The translations under genes and the position numbers were made by a program. Of a DNA stretch of 64,000 nt, positions 60,987 through 64,000 are shown in pieces. Where the stretch lies: positions 248,001 through 312,000 of the forward strand of contig JACKAE010000005.1 in the NCBI GenBank assembly GCA_020635205.1, read 5' to 3'. Source of the DNA: Ignavibacteria bacterium (lineage in GTDB: Bacteria > Bacteroidota > Ignavibacteria > OLB7). The notes beneath the pieces were generated by a model. That model was not told the origin of the DNA and searched no databases. It saw only the letters and a list, made by a program, of their open reading frames with translations. Positions within the stretch are counted from its first letter, which is position 1. Each line of letters opens with the position of its first letter.

Positions 60987-62270
60987 ATGATTTCTTCCAA
61001 ACAGCTTGATACCGGCTCACTGTTCGCGAGATTGCAAACGATTTCATCGAAACGTTTGATGAGATACATTCTCCTGTTCGGTTTTCTCCTTCGGCTTGCC
61101 TTTCTCGGTATCTACGGCGACCTGAAGAACGATTACTACTGGGAGTATGGTGAGATCAGCAAGAACCTTGTTCACGGAAAGGGATATTCTTTCTTCTCGA
61201 TTGATGGAGATAGCACCATAGATCGATATCGGCCTAACGCAGAAGCCTTCAAGTCTGCCTTTATGCCCCCCGGCTACGTTCTGTTTCTGGCTCCCTATCT
61301 GACGGTCGAGAATCTAACGTTGCGGAACATCCTCTTGCTCCTGACGCACTTGCTTTTCTCGACTGCGACGATATGGCTTCTCTACCGAGTTTGCACAACG
61401 TTCTTTTCAGAAACGGTTGGTTTGGTAGCTGCCGGAATTGGGGCAGTTTTGCCGGAGTTCCTCTACGCGAATCTCTCCTTCACCCCGACAGTTCTCTACC
61501 ACTTTTTGATTCTCTACCTTTTCTTGTTGATTGCAAAGATGGGGGAGGGAGGCTGGCGGATTCCAATGATCGGTTTGGTCTTAGGAGTACTGATGTATCT
61601 CCGAGCGGAGTTTGTTCTCTTTACGGCACTCTTTCTCCCTATCCTCCTCTTCCGCAAAGAGATTGGGCGTGCTCTTTTAATCGGAGCTATTGCCTTCGGA
61701 GCCATTCTCCCGTGGTCAGTGCGGAATATCAACACCTTCAACGCATTTGTTCCCCTCACTACTGGGTTTGGTCTCAACCTCTACCGTGGGCACAACCCCC
61801 ACTACGTTGGGAACTTTGGGTTCGATGAGGTGGCCGGGGCGTTGAAAGATGTGAGAGACGACCAGTACGAAGTGGTGATGAGCAAAGAATATCAGAAGCT
61901 GGCAGTTAGCTACATCAAAGAACATCCGGGGGAAGTGGCGAGCAACTCTATTCTGAAGTTCTTCTGGTTCTTCAGCTACATTCCCTTCTATCCAGAGAGT
62001 GGGAATCTTCTCTACCTTCTGCCGACGATTGGACTTTTTCTGTTGAGCCTCTACGGAGTTATCCGAACATTTTCGTGGAGGCGATATTGGCACTTCTATC
62101 TCTTCTTCTTCACCTCAACCGTTGTTGTCGTGCTCTTCTTCCCTCTGCCACGCTACCAGACGATGATGAAAATTTTGCAGTTGCCTTTTGCAGCATACGG
62201 GTTGCTTCTTCTCCTATCAATCTGGCGAAAAAAAGAACGCCCGGAGTTGGCTAACAACCCCGAGCGTTGA
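60987..62270 (+). CDS. ArnT/PMT-like GT-C membrane glycosyltransferase
   Basis: 427 residues, about 10-11 membrane helices. First periplasmic loop has 'GDLKNDYYWEYGEISKNLV', where GT-C enzymes carry the catalytic acidic residues, followed by 'RPNAEAFKSAFMPPGYVLFL', the conserved Pro-rich loop. 'LPWSVRNINTFNAFVPLTT' and 'GHNP' also suit the family. Transfers a sugar from a polyprenyl phosphate donor to an unknown acceptor. Start ATG 60987. Confidence 0.75.
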   Translation: MISSKQLDTGSLFARLQTISSKRLMRYILLFGFLLRLAFLGIYGDLKNDYYWEYGEISKNLVHGKGYSFFSIDGDSTIDRYRPNAEAFKSAFMPPGYVLFLAPYLTVENLTLRNILLLLTHLLFSTATIWLLYRVCTTFFSETVGLVAAGIGAVLPEFLYANLSFTPTVLYHFLILYLFLLIAKMGEGGWRIPMIGLVLGVLMYLRAEFVLFTALFLPILLFRKEIGRALLIGAIAFGAILPWSVRNINTFNAFVPLTTGFGLNLYRGHNPHYVGNFGFDEVAGALKDVRDDQYEVVMSKEYQKLAVSYIKEHPGEVASNSILKFFWFFSYIPFYPESGNLLYLLPTIGLFLLSLYGVIRTFSWRRYWHFYLFFFTSTVVVVLFFPLPRYQTMMKILQLPFAAYGLLLLLSIWRKKERPELANNPER

Positions 62271-62315
62271 ATACGGATAGTCAGTCGATTTTCTGCGAAG
62301 CAAGTAGGAATCAAC

Positions 62316-62337
62316 CTCCACACTCTACAAACTCTTA
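62316..62337 (-). repeat. RRGAGTY-type repeat after mdh
   Basis: On the minus strand the TAA of mdh is followed by GAGTTTGTAGAGTGTGGAGG. Short copy. Confidence 0.55.
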
Positions 62338-63318
62338 TCCTAATAAATCTTTCACTGCATCCTGTTCCCACTGAAGCTCTTCGATTGATGCGGTGATTTT
62401 TTCTTTCGCCCAATCGTTGTGCTCCACTCCCTCTACAACTTCCCACGATCCATCAGCGTTGGTTCTGATTGGGAAGCCGACAATCAATCCCTCTGGAGTT
62501 CCATACTCTCCGGTAGAGCAGACGGCTACGGAATGCCAGTCACCTTCCGGCGTTGGGTTGATGAGGGAGACTACAGTATCAAGTGCTGCGTTTGCTGCTG
62601 AAGCTGCCGAGCTTGCGCCCCGTGCGTCGATAATTGCCGCGCCACGTTTCTGTACTGTCGAGAGAAAATCCCCTTTCAGCCAGTCGTGATCTTCGATCAC
62701 CTCAGTTGCAGGTTTTCCACCAATCTTTGTGTTGAAGAAATCTGGGTATTGGGTTGATGAGTGGTTCCCCCAGATTGCCATGTTTGTCACATCGCCGACA
62801 CGACTTCCCGACTTCTGGGCAAGCTGCGACATTGCACGGTTTTGATCGAGGCGAGTCATGGCGAAGAATCGGTCGTTCGGGATGTCCGGCGCGTTGTTCA
62901 TGGTGATGAGTGCGTTGGTGTTGCAAGGATTGCCAACAACTAAAACGCGCACATCGGATGCAGCATTGTCGTTAATTGCTTTCCCCTGCACGGTGAAGAT
63001 GCCTCCGTTCATCATCAGCAAATCGTTCCGTTCCATGCCCGCCTTGCGAGGTGCTGCGCCAACCAGAAGTGCCCAGTTGACATCTTTAAATCCAACGTTC
63101 GGATCGTCTGTGGCAACAATCTCCCGCACGAGGGGAAACGCGCAGTCGTCAAGCTCCATCACAACGCCACTGAGTGCATTCATTGCTGGAGTAATCTCCA
63201 GAAGATTCAGGGAGACCTCGGTATCTGGACCAAACATTTCACCCGAGGCAATGCGGAAGAGAAGGGAATAGCCAATCTGTCCTGCCGCCCCAGTGACGGC
63301 CACGCGTACATGATTCAT
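62335..63318 (-). CDS. mdh: Malate dehydrogenase
   Basis: 327 residues, the size of the cytosolic-type (two-subunit-like) NAD-dependent MDH. Rossmann loop G10-A-A-G-Q-I-G16, substrate Arg in 'APRKAGMER', 'VGNPCNTNA', catalytic His in 'WGNHSSTQYPDF', and 'CSTGEYGTPEGLIVGFP' near the end. It interconverts malate and oxaloacetate in the TCA cycle. Repeats stand on both sides. Confidence 0.95.
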   Translation of the reverse strand: MNHVRVAVTGAAGQIGYSLLFRIASGEMFGPDTEVSLNLLEITPAMNALSGVVMELDDCAFPLVREIVATDDPNVGFKDVNWALLVGAAPRKAGMERNDLLMMNGGIFTVQGKAINDNAASDVRVLVVGNPCNTNALITMNNAPDIPNDRFFAMTRLDQNRAMSQLAQKSGSRVGDVTNMAIWGNHSSTQYPDFFNTKIGGKPATEVIEDHDWLKGDFLSTVQKRGAAIIDARGASSAASAANAALDTVVSLINPTPEGDWHSVAVCSTGEYGTPEGLIVGFPIRTNADGSWEVVEGVEHNDWAKEKITASIEELQWEQDAVKDLLG

Positions 63319-63328
63319 AACGGATTCT

Positions 63329-63380
63329 GAGTTTAATAGAGTTCGTAGAGTTTGTAGAGTTCATAGAGTAGAGAGTGTAG
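63329..63380 (+). repeat. RRGAGTY-type repeat upstream of mdh
   Basis: GAGTTTAATAGAGTTCGTAG and AGTTTGTAGAGTTCATAGAG, about ten bases before the mdh ATG (minus strand). The mdh promoter must lie within or beyond it. Confidence 0.75.
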
Positions 63381-63499
63381 TCACCGTACCCAATAAACTG
63401 GGGGACAAGATAGAAGAATGGGATGAGAAGGGGGGTTGCATTGTGTAGGGGGGACTGTGTGGGTAACCGTAGGGGACAAAAGGGGTAAAGATTTTGCCC

Positions 63500-64000
63500 C
63501 TACGCCAGGTTTCCCCGCCCTCTCCTCAAGGTATAGACCGGAACTTCTCGGGGAACTCCAAGCCTAAATGGTAGCCAATGTCCAGCCCCAGCCGAGGTGT
63601 AGAGTTTCGACCTTCCCCCGTTCTTTTCATAATATCCCCAGAGGTATTTCCCAACGCCGAGCCAGGTTTCAAAGAAGCTCCTGCCATTCCACCCAAGTTG
63701 GCCTCCGGCGTGGGTGTGCCCGGCAATTGTCATATCGATTCCCATTGCCGAGGCATGGTCGAACCCTTCGGGACGGTGGCTCATCAGCAAGTGGAATGCG
63801 TTGGAGGGAGTGCTGTCGAAGGCTTTTTCAACTGAGCGTATCAGGAAGTTCTCCTTTCCGACTCCTTCCTCACTGGCGGCAGCCGGATCATCTGCCGCAG
63901 CAATTACCAGTTCGCTTCTACCAACCTTCAGCGTCGTATTCTTCTCAACGAAGAGGGGAACCGGTCCACGGTCAAAAATTCTGAGCACGTCACTAATACC
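63500..64000 (-). CDS. Metallophosphoesterase, C-terminal part (5' end outside window)
   Basis: The frame is open at the window edge, so the N-terminus with the first metal ligands is missing. The visible 166 residues contain 'LLMSHRPEGFDHA' and the 'AGHTHAGGQLGWNG' motif, whose His residues bind the dinuclear metal of calcineurin-like phosphoesterases. The tail 'YTSAGAGHWLPFRLGVPREV' is as in YkuE-like enzymes that act on UDP-diacylglucosamine or related substrates, often membrane anchored. Substrate uncertain. Confidence 0.85.
   Translation of the reverse strand, partial: GISDVLRIFDRGPVPLFVEKNTTLKVGRSELVIAAADDPAAASEEGVGKENFLIRSVEKAFDSTPSNAFHLLMSHRPEGFDHASAMGIDMTIAGHTHAGGQLGWNGRSFFETWLGVGKYLWGYYEKNGGRSKLYTSAGAGHWLPFRLGVPREVPVYTLRRGRGNLA

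Overview
The window (about 50% GC by eye) looks like a chromosomal segment of a diderm bacterium of the Bacteroidota/Chlorobi (FCB) assemblage. Supporting signs are: a Bacteroidota-type promoter word (TATCTTTG, matching TAnnTTTG) upstream of several genes; OmpA and thrombospondin type 3 repeat outer-membrane proteins; a stand-alone domain resembling type IX secretion sorting domains; a meso-diaminopimelate-type MurE; and many short lipoproteins. A Kapabacteria- or Ignavibacteria-like lineage is my inference and was not checked.

Layout. 1-687: 3' end of a dnaX-like gene. 1.0-20.2 kb: a nearly complete division and cell-wall (dcw) cluster, all on +: mraZ, rsmH, an ftsL-like gene, ftsI with PASTA domains, murE, murF, mraY, murD, ftsW, murG, an unnamed membrane gene, murC, murB, ftsQ, ftsA, ftsZ. 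It opens with a MraZ operator and closes with a strong terminator. 20.3-27 kb: lipoproteins, a polytopic membrane protein, a ComB-like phosphatase, a nucleotidyltransferase, a DUF985 cupin and two DinB-fold proteins. 27.1-41.1 kb: accessory region with recQ, a beta-barrel protein, a VWA lipoprotein, a decayed restriction-modification methylase, an AT-rich pair including a snapalysin-like zinc protease, a large DUF4062-STAND-TPR ATPase, a TPR/LuxR-type regulator and a lipoprotein. 41.4-54.9 kb: scpA-scpB, envelope proteins, tilS-hpt-ftsH, a dolichol-kinase-like protein and a TSP3-OmpA protein. 55-64 kb (mostly -): fused 2-oxoacid dehydrogenase E1, thioredoxin, an SDR, dnaB with DnaA boxes upstream, a glycosyltransferase-like protein, malate dehydrogenase and a partial metallophosphoesterase.

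The strongest unexplained signal is in the intergenic DNA. It is seeded with families of short degenerate tandem repeats: heptads of consensus RRGAGTY, heptads ATTCAAA, and octads CCTTTGCG. They begin at or inside the 3' ends of genes. In several cases (murF, murD, murG, comB-like, the SDR, the gene after dnaB, ftsH) the repeat writes the last codons or the stop, and in one case (the STAND ATPase) it supplies the ATG. Because a 7-bp period steps through all three frames, such arrays may act as all-frame stop cassettes. Several copies lie as inverted pairs, like small non-autonomous elements. Other hairpin families (a GAAA-loop hairpin, an 18-bp perfect palindrome) add to this.

The accessory region is the best place to look for new biology: a dead restriction gene, an orphan protease pair and a STAND ATPase next to a TPR regulator suggest a defence or signalling island, but nothing here proves that function. 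No rRNA, tRNA, CRISPR array or intact transposase was recognised.
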